Below are positions 22,785 through 35,005 of a stretch of DNA of 64,000 nt, one piece after another. The stretch is from positions 184,001 through 248,000 of the forward strand of contig NZ_JADDYD010000001.1 of the NCBI RefSeq assembly GCF_015708155.1. Direction: 5' to 3'. Every line of letters starts with the position of its first letter. Positions within the stretch are counted from its first letter, which is position 1. The DNA comes from Mycoplasma sp. 'Moose RK' (GTDB lineage Bacteria > Bacillota_I > Bacilli_A > Mycoplasmatales > Metamycoplasmataceae). Position numbers and translations under genes: made by a program. The notes below the pieces were generated by a model. The model made no database searches and was not told the origin of the DNA. It was given only the letters and a program-made list of their open reading frames with translations.

Positions 22785-25457
22785 TTGAAAATTAGAAAAC
22801 AATATAAAATACTTGTTTTTTTGAGTTTTTTTGTAGTTCAAACTTTAGTTATTTCAAGTTGTTATACAAAAATTTCGTCAAATAATGAAAAAAACTTGTT
22901 AAGCGCTGAAATTGAAAAAAATGAATCAATAAAATTGCAAGATTTAGAGTGAGATCACATTAAATTTGATTATAATAAGCAAAATTTTACACTTAAAAAA
23001 ATTGAAATAATCAAAAACAATCTGAAAAACCAAGCTCAAGTTTTTGTTGGCCTTGTTGACAACAAAACTAATCAAATTTTAAAAAAAAGTTTTGTTTTTA
23101 CAGGATTTTTTCAAGATAAAGAAGAAAAAAATCCTGTAAATTCAGTACAAGAAAAAAGTGATTTAAATCTAAATCCAAAAATAACTCAAGAAAAAAAACA
23201 AAAAATTAGCCAAAATTCTGATATTAAAACCAAAAAAGAACCTAAAATTGATCTACCAAGGCCAAAACCAGATTTTCAGAATAACTTGCCAAAAAATCCT
23301 GAAAAAACACCAGCAATTAAGCGCAATCCACCAATTTCTAGTCCAAAATATTTGGAAAATAACAGAAAATTTGATTCAAACAGTGGCTCAAGTGACCTTC
23401 CAACAAGAAAACAAGAAATTCCAGCTGTAACATTTCCAAAAAACAAATCAATTTCATTTAAAAATATTTTTGATAAACATTTTTTAGGGAAAAAATCAGG
23501 ACTTTCTTACGAAAATGGCAAAATTTATAGTATTTCAGATCAAAAATATTTTGCTGATCAGCATTATTTTGACCTTGATTTTTTACAAAGAAACACCGCA
23601 TATTCAATAATTCAAAGCACACCAAAATGGCAAACCTCACTGCACAACATGTATTATTTTCTAAATAATTACGACGGGAGAAAGGTTAGTTTTCTTGAAC
23701 CCAATGATGAAAGAAAAAACAATGAATTTTGAGAACACACAAAAAACCTTGGTGTTTATGGTGAGTTTGGCGAAAATGATACAGAAAAATTAATGTTTTA
23801 CAATCGTGGACTTTCCTACAGGGGAATGATGGAGCAGGTTTTTCTTCCAACTTTTAGTGAACAAGAAGCCCAAAACGCAACTGAAATCGAAAAAAATATT
23901 AGTGATTTAATTAGCAAAAATCCATTTGGATTTTTGCCCTCAAATTTAAGTCAGCTTTTTTATTACATGAAATTAACTGATATTGAAAAAATTTTTCAAT
24001 TTACCAATTTAGTGTCTATAAAAACTAATTTTGATGATAAAAAAGGCGAAATTAAAATTCTTTTTTTGACCAAAAATGGTGAAAAAAAGCTTTGAAAATC
24101 AAGTAGTTCAAATGCAAATTCACTTAAAAAGGACCTTGATTTTCAACAATACATCTATGATCGATCATTTTTGATAGGCCTTAATTCAATTCGCTGACAC
24201 CGAGATTCATTTTTTCCACGTTTACAAGGCTTAAAAGCTGAACAAAATTTTGGAACCGCTTGAGTTATTGACCGAATTATTGATAAAAATCAGCAAAGAC
24301 AAGATGAATTTGAAATTTTAGTTGCAACAAACATTCATGTTTGGGAATGGCAAAAAACTTTTGATAAAACGGCAATTTTCAATCCCATTTTAAACGATTC
24401 AAGGGCAAATGAATGAAATGCCGGGTTTTATGATTATGCAACTTTACCACAAACAATCAAAAAAAATAACGAAGATTATGCAGTAATTCCAGAGCAAACA
24501 GGAAATGAATTTTTTGTTGCATCGCGTGGAAAAAATCCAACACCTGAAAACAATCAAGAAAATTTTGTTAGCCATTCTGACAACAATAAAGCCAACTATT
24601 ATCCTATTTTCAATGCTAAGTTGAATTATTTGGATGGAACTTTTTACACACCTAGATACAAAGTTACAGGTCTCATGGGTGCTGATGTCGATGTTGGTTG
24701 AAAATATTTAGATAATTATGACGAAATTACAAGAGTTGGCTCAACAAAAAATGGCGGTGCTGATTTTGTTATTTTAAAACTAAAAATATCAAGACAAAAT
24801 TTAAAAATTATCTTGCCAGAACTAGAAAAAATTATTGGTACTGACAAAGAAAAAGATTGGTATGTAGGACTTGGTAAAAATGAAAAATTTACGCCAATGA
24901 AAACACAATTTTATGGTGGCTATCCTGTTTTTAGCACTGATAATGAACATCCTGATTGGTCAAAAGGTTTCCATTTCAAGTCAAATAAATCCAAAGGTGG
25001 GATAGTTAACACAAGAAATCGGGTAATCACGGAAGAATTATTTTTACCTTTGTGAAAAAGATATAATGAAAGTGAAAATCGTGACTGAAATTCCAAACAC
25101 GAAAAGTGAAAAAACTACTTAAAACCATTTCGCGATTCACTTGAACATGGAATGCTAAATCTTGTTTTGAACCAGCACTCACATTTGTACACAAAAATTG
25201 ACCCGCAAAACAAACAAAATGCACTTGGTCCTGGTTCTTCAGGTTCGATGGCCATTGATTCCAGTTTCAATTTGATTGGTATCAACTTCACCTATTCAAA
25301 AGACACAGCAATGAACACTTATTCCAATGCAATCAGTTTGATGGAGGGGCTTAGCACATATGAAGATGATTTTGATGGAAATATTCGCCTTGATTTTGCG
25401 CGGAAATTGAAGGAAAAAAATATTTTTACTGTCAAAATTAATCCAGTAAATTCCTAA
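22785..25457 (+). CDS. Lipoprotein with DUF31 trypsin-like protease domain
   Basis: 890-aa surface lipoprotein. The start is a TTG at 22785 with AAAAGG 14 nt upstream; it gives MKIRKQYKILVF, a hydrophobic signal, and the lipobox VISSC with Cys26. Residues about 100-230 are Lys/Asn/Pro/Gln-rich and disordered. The C-terminal half is a DUF31-type domain with a complete chymotrypsin-like triad: His in LVATNIHVW (about 517), Asp in GGADFVILKL (about 658) and Ser in GPGSSGSMAID (about 818). This family includes mycoplasma MIP proteases that cut immunoglobulins, but no MIB-type antibody-binding partner is next to it, so the substrate is open. It is single-gene, with an 18-bp stem terminator. Confidence 0.88.
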
Positions 25458-25560
25458 ATTTATTCAAGAAAAGGACAAAATTTTACTTTTTTGCTGCAAT
25501 TTTTAACTGATTCTTCCCAAACCCCCATGAAAAATGTGGGATTTGGCGTAAAGAATCTAC

Positions 25561-25579
25561 TAAATTTTCCTACTTTTTG
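25561..25579 (+). repeat. Dispersed intergenic motif, short copy
   Basis: TAAATTTTCCTACTTTTT resembles the core seen at 13807. It is preceded at 25528 by CCCATGAAAAATG, which recurs at 63345. Confidence 0.4.
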
Positions 25580-25583
25580 TGAT

Positions 25584-25628
25584 TTTCAAATTTTCAAACA
25601 ATTTTGTTTGAAAATTTGAAAGTTTTTG
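25584..25628 (+). terminator. Terminator after the DUF31 lipoprotein gene
   Basis: Perfect 18-bp inverted repeat (TTTCAAATTTTCAAACAA and its complement) with a 2-nt loop, followed by a T-rich stretch. Confidence 0.75.
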
Positions 25629-25667
25629 TTGATTTTTTAACTCAAAAATCTAATTTATTTCTATTTT

Positions 25668-25678
25668 TATAATATAAT
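25668..25678 (+). promoter_or_regulatory. Probable -10 region of leuS
   Basis: Two overlapping TATAAT boxes (25668 and 25673) end 10-15 nt before the leuS ATG, implying a nearly leaderless message. Confidence 0.5.
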
Positions 25679-25687
25679 TAATTAACT

Positions 25688-28060
25688 ATGTTTGATCACC
25701 AGGCAATTGAAAAAAAATGGCAAGAATTTTGGTTGAAAAATCATGTTTTTCGTACAACTGAGACATCAGAAAAGAAGTTTTATGTCCTTGATATGTTTCC
25801 ATATCCTTCAGCGGCTGGCCTGCATTTAGGACATCCAATTGGCTACACAGCTTCGGATATTGTTGCTAGATTTAAGCGTCTAAATGGTTTTGATGTTTTG
25901 CACCCAATGGGTTGGGATGCTTTTGGACTTCCAGCAGAACAATATGCTATTAAAACAGGGAATCACCCTGGTGAATTTAGCAAAAAAAATATTGCAAACT
26001 TTAAAAAGCAAATTATTTCCTTTGGTTTTTCCTATGATTGAGAAAAGGAAATTGACACTTCAGATCCAAAATTTTATGAGCAAACTCAGTGAATTTTCAA
26101 ACTTTTATATCAACAAGGTCTTGCTGAAATTCGTGATATTGAAGTGAATTGATGCCCAGAATTAGGGACCGTCTTAGCAAATGAGGAACTAAAAAAAGAC
26201 GAAAATGGAAATTTTGTCAGCGAACGAGGTGGTTTTCCCGTTGTTTTTAAAAAAATGAAGCAATGAGTTTTGAAAATTACGCTTTACGCACAAAGATTAC
26301 TTGATGGTCTTCAGGAGGTTGAATTTCCTGAGTCATTAAAATTGTTACAAACCAAATGAATTGGAAAATCTACAGGCTGAAAAATTAAATTTTTACTCGA
26401 AAACACAGAAGATTATCTTGAAATTTACACAACAAAAATTGAAACAATTTTTGGTGCCAGTTTTGTTGCAATTGCTCCAACACATTTTTTTGCTGAGAAA
26501 TTAGCAAAAAGTGATAAAGCAATTGCTAGTTTTATTGAACAAAATAGTTTTAATAGCCCTAAATTACAAAGTGAAAAAACAGGAATTTTTACTAATTTTT
26601 ATGTAATTAATCCTTTAAATTCAAAAAAAATTCCTGTTTTCATCACAAATTATGTTCTAAATAATTATGGAACTGCTGCAATCATGGGAGTGCCAACTCA
26701 CAATCAAGCTGATGAAGATTTTGCAAAAATTTTTAATTTGGATTTTATAGATGTAATTGATAAAAATGGGAAATTAATAAATTCAGGTGAATTTTCTGGA
26801 ATTGATGTTAATTTAGCTCCAAAATTAATTTTTGAAAAATTAAAATTACTAGATTTGGTTAAAAATTTTACAACTTTCCGTCTCAAAGATTGAGTTTTTT
26901 CACGCCAGCGTTATTGAGGTGAACCTTTCCCGGTTTATTTTGATGAAAATGGGAAAGTTTTTTTGGAAGAAAAAATTGTTGAATTGCCACATCTAGATAG
27001 AATTAAACCATCTGGCGATGGAAATTCTCCACTTGCTACTATGAAAAATTGGGTTTTTTTCGAAAAAAATGGGATTAGTTATCGCCGTGAAACAAATACG
27101 ATGCCACAATGAGCTGCTAGTTCATGATATTATTTAGCCTTTATTTTAAAAAAAAACGATGAAAATTATTTAAAATTAGATTCAAAAGAAGCATTTGAAA
27201 AATTAAAAAAATGGCTACCAGTTGACCTTTATATTGGGGGACAAGAACATGCAGTTGGTCACCTAATTTACTCTCGTTTTTGACACAAAGTTCTATTTGA
27301 TGCTAAAATTATCCCTAATTCAGAGCCTTTTTTGAAAATTATTCACCAAGGAATGTTGTTGGGTTCAGATCACCAAAAAATGTCAAAATCAAAAGGAAAT
27401 ACAATTAATCCAGAGGACGTTCTTCGTAAATTTGGCGCAGATTCAGTGCGACTTTACTTAATGTTTATGGGCCCAATTAATGAAACTAGAATTTGAGAAG
27501 AAAATGGCGCTAAGGCAATGAATAACTGGGTGCAACGAGTTATTCGTATTGTTTCAAAGGATTATCAGTTTGACAAAAATCTTGAAGAAAACACTGAATT
27601 TTCGCATTTTTACAATAATTTTATTTTTGAAACTACCAATTTAATTGAAAATTACAAGTTTAATATTGCAATTTCTAAATTAATGGTTTTTGTAAATTTT
27701 TTAAGCAAGCAAGAAATCCTACCATCAAAAAAATATTTAGTTAACTTTTTGATCATCCTTTCTGTTTTTGCGCCCCATATTTCTGAAGAGCTTTTGGAAA
27801 AACTTTTGGAAAAGGACTTATCAAAACAAAATTGGCCAGTTTATGATGAAACAAAAATTGTCAAACAAACTTATAATTTGCCTGTTGCAATAAATGGAAA
27901 AATGCGTGTAATTTTGGAATTAAATGATAGCTTGACAGAGCTAGAAATTATTGAAAAGGCTAAAAAAGATCCTAAAATTAATAGTTATTTAGATAATACC
28001 AAGATATCAAAAACTATTTTTGTGCCAAAAAAAATTCTTAATTTTATAATAAAAAATTAA
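25688..28060 (+). CDS. leuS: Leucyl-tRNA synthetase with degenerate editing site
   Basis: Class I synthetase of 790 aa. The HIGH-type motif is [12 protein letters not shown] and the KMSKS motif [11 protein letters not shown]; both catalytic signatures are intact. The CP1 editing insertion is present (about residues 220-410), but its key positions have drifted. The Thr-rich strand reads TTKIETIFG where TTRPDT-FG is usual, and the segment normally GVPxHDxRD reads [13 protein letters not shown]. The invariant Asp that binds the amino group of the mischarged residue is thus Asn (about 338). The C-terminal anticodon-binding domain is complete. gdpP follows 15 nt later. Confidence 0.96.
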
Positions 28061-28075
28061 AAAAGATAAAAATTC

Positions 28076-30070
28076 ATGAAAAAATATATATTTCCGTTTT
28101 CGCTATCATTTATTAGTTTTCTACTTGAAATGATTACTTTGTTAATTAAAGTAATTTTTTATGAACAATTTGATTTCTCTCTCTTTTTTGTTATTTCAAT
28201 TTCAATTTTTGGCGTTTTTTTAGCTTCCTTGATTGTTGGAATAGTCATTTTTTATCGCTTTGTTTTAAAACAAAATCACTTTTATTTTCAAAAATTTGAC
28301 CTCATAAATGAAGCAAATAATCTTGGGATTATTAATTTATCTTCTGTCTACAAAATCACAAGAGTTTCACCATATGTGAAAAATTTATATCCTGAAAGAC
28401 TTGTGGATCGGGATATTTTTTACTTATTTCCTCAATATAAAAAAATTGAAGATATTCCGCCAAAATTTGAAATTAAACGTGGAAATAATTGATTTGAAAT
28501 CCATTTTAACAAATTTTTTTACTGAATTTCATACAGAGACATTACACTTTTTAAATCGATTTCGCAAGGATATGAAAATAATTCACTTGTTTTTGCAGAA
28601 GTTGAAGTTGACAATTTAGTTTCATCAAATTTTCGCAGTAGCGACCAAGATTATTCAAAAATTAAAATTTTTATTAATGATTTTTTTGAAAAATTAGCTC
28701 AAAAATACGGCTTTTTATATAAAGAATATGCTGACGGGCGAATCATGCTGATTTTACGATATGAGACTTTTGCAATTTGGCAAAAAAATCATTTTTTCAT
28801 TTTTAGTGATAATAGTACCAAAATCGATAACACTACCACAGTTTGACTTTCTGTTGGTTTTGGGCTTGGAACTACAAATTTGGTTGAAGTAAAAAGACTT
28901 GCAAATGAAGCGCTTATTTTTTCAAAAGCACGTGGGGGAAACCAAGTTTCAATTTACTCTTATGGAAAAAGACCTTTTTCCTATGGTTCTTATAGCGAAT
29001 CACTTAGTCTACATTCTCTTGTAATGCTTAAGAGGATTTCACGACTTTTGATTGAAAAATTGGAAAAAGTTGACAACATTATTATTTATGGTCACACAAA
29101 TTCTGATCTTGATTCCTTTGGATCAGCATATGTTTTAGGGAACTTTTTAAAAAGATACGCACAAATTATCTATAAAAAAAAGATTAACTTTTATATTCAA
29201 AACCGCACATTTGACCCAACAACAACAAGATTTTTAGCACAAACTGATATTCTTAAAAAAGACATTTTTATTTCGCCTACTGTTGCTTCAAAAATCACTG
29301 AAGCTTCAAAAGTTAATGATTCATGCCTTGTTATTCTTGTTGATGTTTCTGATTTGGAAAGAATTGAAAATCCAAAAGCCTTTGATCACATTAATCTTGA
29401 AAATGTTTTTGTTTTTGATCATCATGGAATTAGTTCAAAAATGCAGGGACTTTTGGAATTAGTCAATGATTATATCGATGTTTCCTCATCCTCAACCTGT
29501 GAAATTATCACACATTTAATTTTATTAACTTTTCACTCAGATCTTACAATTGATCAAGAATGAGCGCAAATTTTATTAAATGGGCTTTATGTTGATTCTT
29601 CACAGTTTAAAAAAACCGCAACTTCATCAACATTTACTGCTGTTTCCTCGTTGGTTCGTTGAGGAGCAAGAACAATTAAAACTGCTGAATTCCTTAAGTT
29701 AACTGAAAGCGAGTCAAAAATAATCAAGGAAATAATCGAAAAAGCAATTGAAGTTAAACCTGGTTTTTTCCTTTCAAGTTTGGATAAGGAAATTGATAGT
29801 GACCTTGTTTCAATTGCTTGTGAACAAATTTTATTAGTTAAAGGTCGTCAAGCAGCTTTTGTTGTGGCAAAATTGCCACAACAAAAATCCTATAAAATGT
29901 CAGCAAGAAGCCTTGAAGATGTCAATGTTCAATATATTGCTGAACAAGTTGGCGGCGGCGGTAATTTCGCATCAGCTGCTGCATATTCAACTGTTGAATC
30001 CTTCAATGAATTTGTTGAAAATATCAAACTAGCAATTAATCGGAGAGAATATGAAAGTAATTCTAATTAA
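28076..30070 (+). CDS. gdpP: Cyclic-di-AMP phosphodiesterase GdpP
   Basis: Membrane-bound DHH/DHHA1 phosphodiesterase of 664 aa that hydrolyses c-di-AMP. Two N-terminal membrane helices (about 5-28 and 36-60) are followed by a degenerate PAS/GGDEF region (about 75-300). The DHH domain has GHTNSDLDSFGSA, VILVDVS and VFDHHG. The DHHA1 domain ends with the glycine-rich GGGGNFASAAA. The gdpP-rplI-dnaB order is the same as in Bacillus. It overlaps rplI by 20 nt, so translation is coupled. Several Trp codons are TGA. Confidence 0.92.
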
Positions 30071-30488
30071 AGATACAAAAGACGGAAAAGCAAACACAAT
30101 TGTTGATGTTTCACCTGGATATGCTACCAATTTTCTTTTTAAAAATGGATTGGCCGAGCCATTTAACCCGCAAAATCAACGACTTTTAGAAGAACGCAAA
30201 AAACGTTTGCAAGAAATTGAAGAAACAAAAAAACAAACTGCACTTGTTTTAAAAGCGCAAATTGAAAATGTAATTTTAAATTTTAAATTAAAAGGAACAA
30301 AAGATTTAGCTCATGGGGCAATTTCTGCAAAAAAAATTCGCAAAGTGCTTGAGGAAAAGGGAATTTTTCTTGAAAAACAAACACTACAAACTGAAGGAAT
30401 TAGCAGTTTTGGAACCAGTGTTATTGATTTAAAATTAACTTCAAAAATAAGTGCAAAACTGAAAGTAAATGTTGAAAAAGATGAATAA
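30051..30488 (+). CDS. rplI: 50S ribosomal protein L9
   Basis: 145 aa. The N-terminal rRNA-binding domain (MKVILIKDTKDGKANTIVDV, GYATNFLFKNGLA) is joined by a long charged helix (about 45-75) to the C-terminal domain. The start lies inside the end of gdpP and the stop inside the start of dnaB, so the three genes form one coupled unit. Confidence 0.96.
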   Translation: MKVILIKDTKDGKANTIVDVSPGYATNFLFKNGLAEPFNPQNQRLLEERKKRLQEIEETKKQTALVLKAQIENVILNFKLKGTKDLAHGAISAKKIRKVLEEKGIFLEKQTLQTEGISSFGTSVIDLKLTSKISAKLKVNVEKDE

Positions 30489-31872
30489 AAACCGTTATGA
30501 ATCACCGGCTCTTGAATCATTTATTATTTCCTTTTTGCTGGCAAACCCACAAAAAAGTTATGATTTTATAGGGATTTTAAACCCTGATGATTTCAGTGAT
30601 ATCCGTCTGGTGAAAATTGCAAAAGTGATCAAAACAATCGCAGAACGCGGTGTCGAACCGCATGCAAATTTAGTTATTGAAGAATTAAATCGAATTGGCG
30701 AACTTGAAAAAATTGGTGGTCGCAAATATATAATTTCACTTTATGATTCCAATTTTTCATTGCCAAGTGAAATTACAAATCATCTTCGTATTGTTAGTGA
30801 AAAAAAAACACTTCGTGATTTAAGGAAAATTGTCACCGATTTTAGTAAAGAATTAGATTCAGGCACAAAGGAAAGTGCTGAAATTAGCAGTTTACTGCTT
30901 GAAAAAATTAATCTTTTGAATTTCAGTGCACAAAATGAGACTTTTGTCACTATTTTTGAGGTTGCCCAAAAAATATTTGAAAATTTGACTGATGTTCACA
31001 CAAAAAACAAAAGAATTAAAGGAGTTTCAACTGGTTATGATCATTTAGATCTTGTTACTTCTGGGTTTCAAAAAGGTGATTTATTTATTTTAGCAGCTCG
31101 ACCATCGGTGGGGAAAACCGCTTTTGCACTCAATTTGGCTTGAAATGTTTGTGAAAGTGGAAAATCTGTTTTGTTTTTTGCACTCGAAATGTCAAGTGCT
31201 GATTTGGGCACAAGATTACTTTCGCTTGTTACTAAAATTGATGCCCATACTTTTAAAAAACCTCATAGTTTACGACCTAATTTGCTAAATCAAATTGCAA
31301 AAACTATTGAGGCAAGAATTAAAAATTGTAATTTGATAATTAATGATTCAGGATCAATTAATATTGATGATATTTATTGGCAAGTGCTAAAAAGATATCG
31401 TAATAATCAAAAATTTGATCTTATTGTTTTTGATTATTTACAATTAATTAATTCTCCAATGAAGAATCAAAATTATAATCGCCAAGTTGAGGTTTCAATG
31501 ATTTCGCGAAAGTTAAAGCAACTTGCTCGTGAAACTGACACACCAATTTTAGCGCTTTCACAACTTTCGCGAAATGTTGAAAAAAGAGAGGACAAAATTC
31601 CTGTTTTGTCAGACTTACGTGAATCAGGAGCGATCGAACAAGACGCTGATATAGTTGCTTTTTTGCACCGAGATAATTATTATCAAAAAGCAGAAAACCA
31701 CCAAAATTATCAGGGAAGGCCAAATACACAATTGCGGATTGCAAAGCACAGAAATGGACCCTTAGGAATTTTATACTTTGATTTTCAGCCCGAAATTGGT
31801 CAATTTGTTCAAGCAACAACTGATTTTCCAACCAAAAATAGTCATGAACAAAATTTGGGATTGGATGAATAA
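30481..31872 (+). CDS. dnaB: Replicative DNA helicase
   Basis: Hexameric replication-fork helicase of 463 aa (called DnaC in Bacillus). The N-terminal helical domain (ESPALESFIISFLL) is followed by the RecA-like motor, with Walker A AARPSVGKTAFALNLA, FFALEMSSADLGTRL, Walker B LIVFDYLQLI and the SQLSRNVEKR segment, DLRESGAIEQDADIV. The ATG at 30481 overlaps the rplI stop by 8 nt; an in-frame TTG at 30469 is a less likely alternative. It overlaps the next gene by one base. Confidence 0.96.
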
Positions 31873-33101
31873 TGAATTTAGGCTATTATCTTACTTTAAT
31901 TTTTGTTTTGATTTTTTTGTTCATAATTTCAGCACTTTTTTCAGCAAGTGAAACAGTTTTTACTGCCACAAGTCGTGCAAAAGTGGACGAAAATATTGCA
32001 GATTCTTTTTTTGGAAAGAAACAAATTTTAAAATATTATGATAATTATGAAAAAACATTAACAATTATTCTAATTTGAAATAATATTGTTAATATTGGAA
32101 TTTCTATCATAATTTCAACACTTTTTGCTTCACTGGCAATCAATGAGTCGTTGCAAATTTTGGTTTCAATTGCAGCAACAACACCACCATTGATAATTTT
32201 AGGAGAAATTTATCCAAAAATTTTTGGTCGTAAAAAACCAATTTTATTCCTAAAAATTTTTTGAATCTTTATCACTTTTTTCTATTATTTTTTATACCCA
32301 ATTGCCACTTTAATGACAAGGTTTGTTAAGAAAATTAATGTAACAAATACTGAAAACGAATTAAAAAAAATTATTTTACAAGGGCAGCGTGAAGGAGTTT
32401 TAGAGCAAGATGAATCAGATTTGGCAATTCGTGCACTTGATTTTGACTCCTTTAAAACTGCAAAATATTTTACAAAATTGAAAGACCTTGTCTATGTGAA
32501 TTATGAAGATAGTCTTGAGTCAATCAAAAATGTTATTATTGATAATAATTTTTCAAGAATTCCTGTTAGAAAAGAAGACCATTTTGTTGGTATTTTGCTC
32601 TCAAAAGACATTTTACACCTTGATAAATTTGACATAAATGATTACTTGATTGAAGTTCCTTTTTTATTAAAGTCAAACCTAATCAAAACCAATTATGAAA
32701 TTTTGAAAAAATCAAAATCACATCTTGGTTTTGTTGTTGAATCAAATTCAAACAACAAAGTAATTGGAATTTTGACCTTTGAGGACATTCTTGAATGTCT
32801 TTTTGGACCAATTTACGATGAACATGATTACCGTGATGACTTAGATTTTTATCAGATTAATGCAAATCAAATAACAACAAAAGGTTCAACAAGCATTTCT
32901 GTAATTAATCAGGCATTAAATATTGAAATTCCACTTAGATTTAAGGATTTAAGCCAATGATTAACAACTCAATTTCCCAAAAAAAGGTTAATTTTAGGAG
33001 AAAAATACCACTATAATTCCCCTTCATATAGTTTGGAATTGGAAATAATTGCCAAAAATCGCAACATTATTGAGGTAAAAATATCGAAAAATGAAACCTA
33101 A
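31872..33101 (+). CDS. CNNM/CorC-family membrane protein with CBS pair
   Basis: 409-aa hemolysin C/CorC-type protein, a family linked to divalent cation (Mg) transport. An N-terminal DUF21/CNNM membrane domain (about 1-145, four helices; FSASETVFTATSRAKVDE is typical) is followed by two CBS modules (about 195-320; FSRIPVRKEDHFVGILLSKD and LGFVVESNSNNKVIGILTFE) and a C-terminal CorC_HlyC domain. The start ATG shares one base with the dnaB stop. The stop overlaps the next start by 11 nt. The transport function is inferred from the family. Confidence 0.9.
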
Positions 33102-33777
33102 TTACAAGAAGTTACTTGTAGAAATTGAAGGAATTTTTTATCCAATTTTTGTTGATTTTAGAGACTATTCAAGTCGAAAAATGATCATAAAACTAGTTGA
33201 TAATTTCATTTTAGTGCGTTGTAGCCGATCCATTAGTAATGATGAAATAATTAGATTAACAAGGGATTCAGAATTTTTTCAGAAAACTATTAAAATTTTG
33301 GAAAAACGAAATTTAATTAATTTTGCGCGCTCAGAGTTTTTCCTATTTGGCAAAAAATATGTTTATAATTTAGTTGAAACAAAAAAAAAACTCTTTTTAC
33401 AAAGCCAAAATTTAGTTTTTCCAATTCGAAGATCAAAAAATATGAACCTAAATATTCAAAAAACAATTTTGAACTTTTTTGCTGAATATTTACAAAAAAG
33501 AACAAATTTTTGATCTAAAAAACTTGGCATACCTGATTATTTGGTGAAAATCTCTCCTAAAAATCATGCTTGAGGAACTAATTATCGCTGCCAAAAAATT
33601 TATTACAGCACTTATTTGTTGCCTTTTTCAAAAGAAATAATTGATTATGTCATTGTTCATGAACTTTGCCATCATTTTTTTGGGAACCACGGCAAACAAT
33701 TTTGGGAAAAAGTTGCCTTTTTTTTACCAAATTATAAAGACTTAATAAAAAAATTAAATGATTATGAATTCAACTAA
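33091..33777 (+). CDS. SprT/YgjP-like zinc metallopeptidase (DUF45)
   Basis: 228 aa. The zinc motif [16 protein letters not shown] is near the C-terminus (about 190-205), matching the HExxH-x(n)-H pattern of DUF45/YgjP-like proteins, and is preceded by VIVHE. A Trp-rich segment (FWSKKLGI, AWGTNYRCQ) is typical of the family. No signal peptide is seen, so it is probably cytoplasmic. It overlaps the upstream gene by 11 nt and cysS by 20 nt. Substrates are not known. Confidence 0.85.
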
Positions 33778-34972
33778 AGAAAATTTGAACTTGTACCTTT
33801 GCGGCCCAACTGTTTACAATGATGTTCATATTGGTAATTTGCGACCAATAATTGTTTTTGATTTTTTAATCTCAATTTGGGAATTTTTTGGGCAAAAAGT
33901 CAACTTTTTACACAATATTACCGATATTGATGACAAAATTATTGAAAAATCAATTAATTTACAAATCAACGAAGCTGAATTAGCAAACAATTATTTTCAA
34001 GAATATTTAAAAATTCTTGAAAAATTTAATGTTAAAAGTCCAACAAAAATTATTAAAATTACTGATGCAATTGATAAAATTATCAACTATATTTCACTAC
34101 TTGAAAAAAAAGGCGCAACATACTTTGACAATAGAGGTGATTTAATTTTTGATACTAGTAAATTCAAAGATTATGGCTCAATTTCTAGTCAAAAAATAGA
34201 ATTTTTGCTGCAAAACAATACTAATCGTAGATCGGAAAATGATTTTGTACTTTGAAAAAAAACAACAAGAGGACAACTTTTTGAATCACCATTTGGAAAA
34301 GGTCGACCAGGATGACACACTGAATGCGCAGCACTAATTTTTGATTATTTCAAAGGAGAACAAATTGACATACATGGAGGCGGTCAAGATTTAATTTTTC
34401 CACACCATGAAAATGAAAATGCACAGCATTTTATTTTAAGGGGCGAAGAACTTGCAAAAAAATGATTGCGGGTTGGAATTATTAATTTAAATGGTAAAAA
34501 AATGTCAAAATCAGAAGGTAATATTTTTCTTGCAAAAGATTTTTGTAAAAAAAATAATCCAGATGTTTTACGGAATATTTTTCTTACAACAAATCTTAAA
34601 AGCCCAATTGATTTGACTGAAAAATTGCTTGAAAATCATAGAAATATTATTAAAAATTATCGCAAAAGCTACTTTGATTTTCTTGTGAATCCTGGGGAAA
34701 CTAATTGGGAAAAAGTCAAGGAAATTCTCAATTTTTTCTCTAAAAATGATTTTTCAAGAGGTAATTTTTTGATTTCAGAATTGTTGCGGAAAAAAGAAAA
34801 TGCAACTTTAGCGCAAGTTTTTAAAGTCTTAAGATTTAATTTTGCAAAACAAAAATTAGGAAATGAAGACAAGCTTGATCTTAAAAATTGACATCAATTT
34901 TTGGAGGAGAAAAAATACAAAAAAGCAGATGAAATTCGTGAAAAATTATGAAAAAAGTTTATTTTTTCATAA
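33758..34972 (+). CDS. cysS: Cysteinyl-tRNA synthetase
   Basis: Class I synthetase of 404 aa. It has [19 protein letters not shown] (zinc Cys and HIGH-type motif), [10 protein letters not shown] and [10 protein letters not shown] (remaining zinc ligands), and the KMSKS motif [10 protein letters not shown]. The N-terminus is short: only about 13 residues precede LCGP, where many CysRS have 20-30. The C-terminal region is also compact. ATG 33758 and ATG 33764 are both possible starts. It precedes rlmB, as in Bacillus, where mrnC lies between them; no mrnC is seen here. Confidence 0.95.
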
Positions 34973-35005
34973 TTTTTTCCATTTTGCTTTTGAAAGTTGA
35001 AAAGT

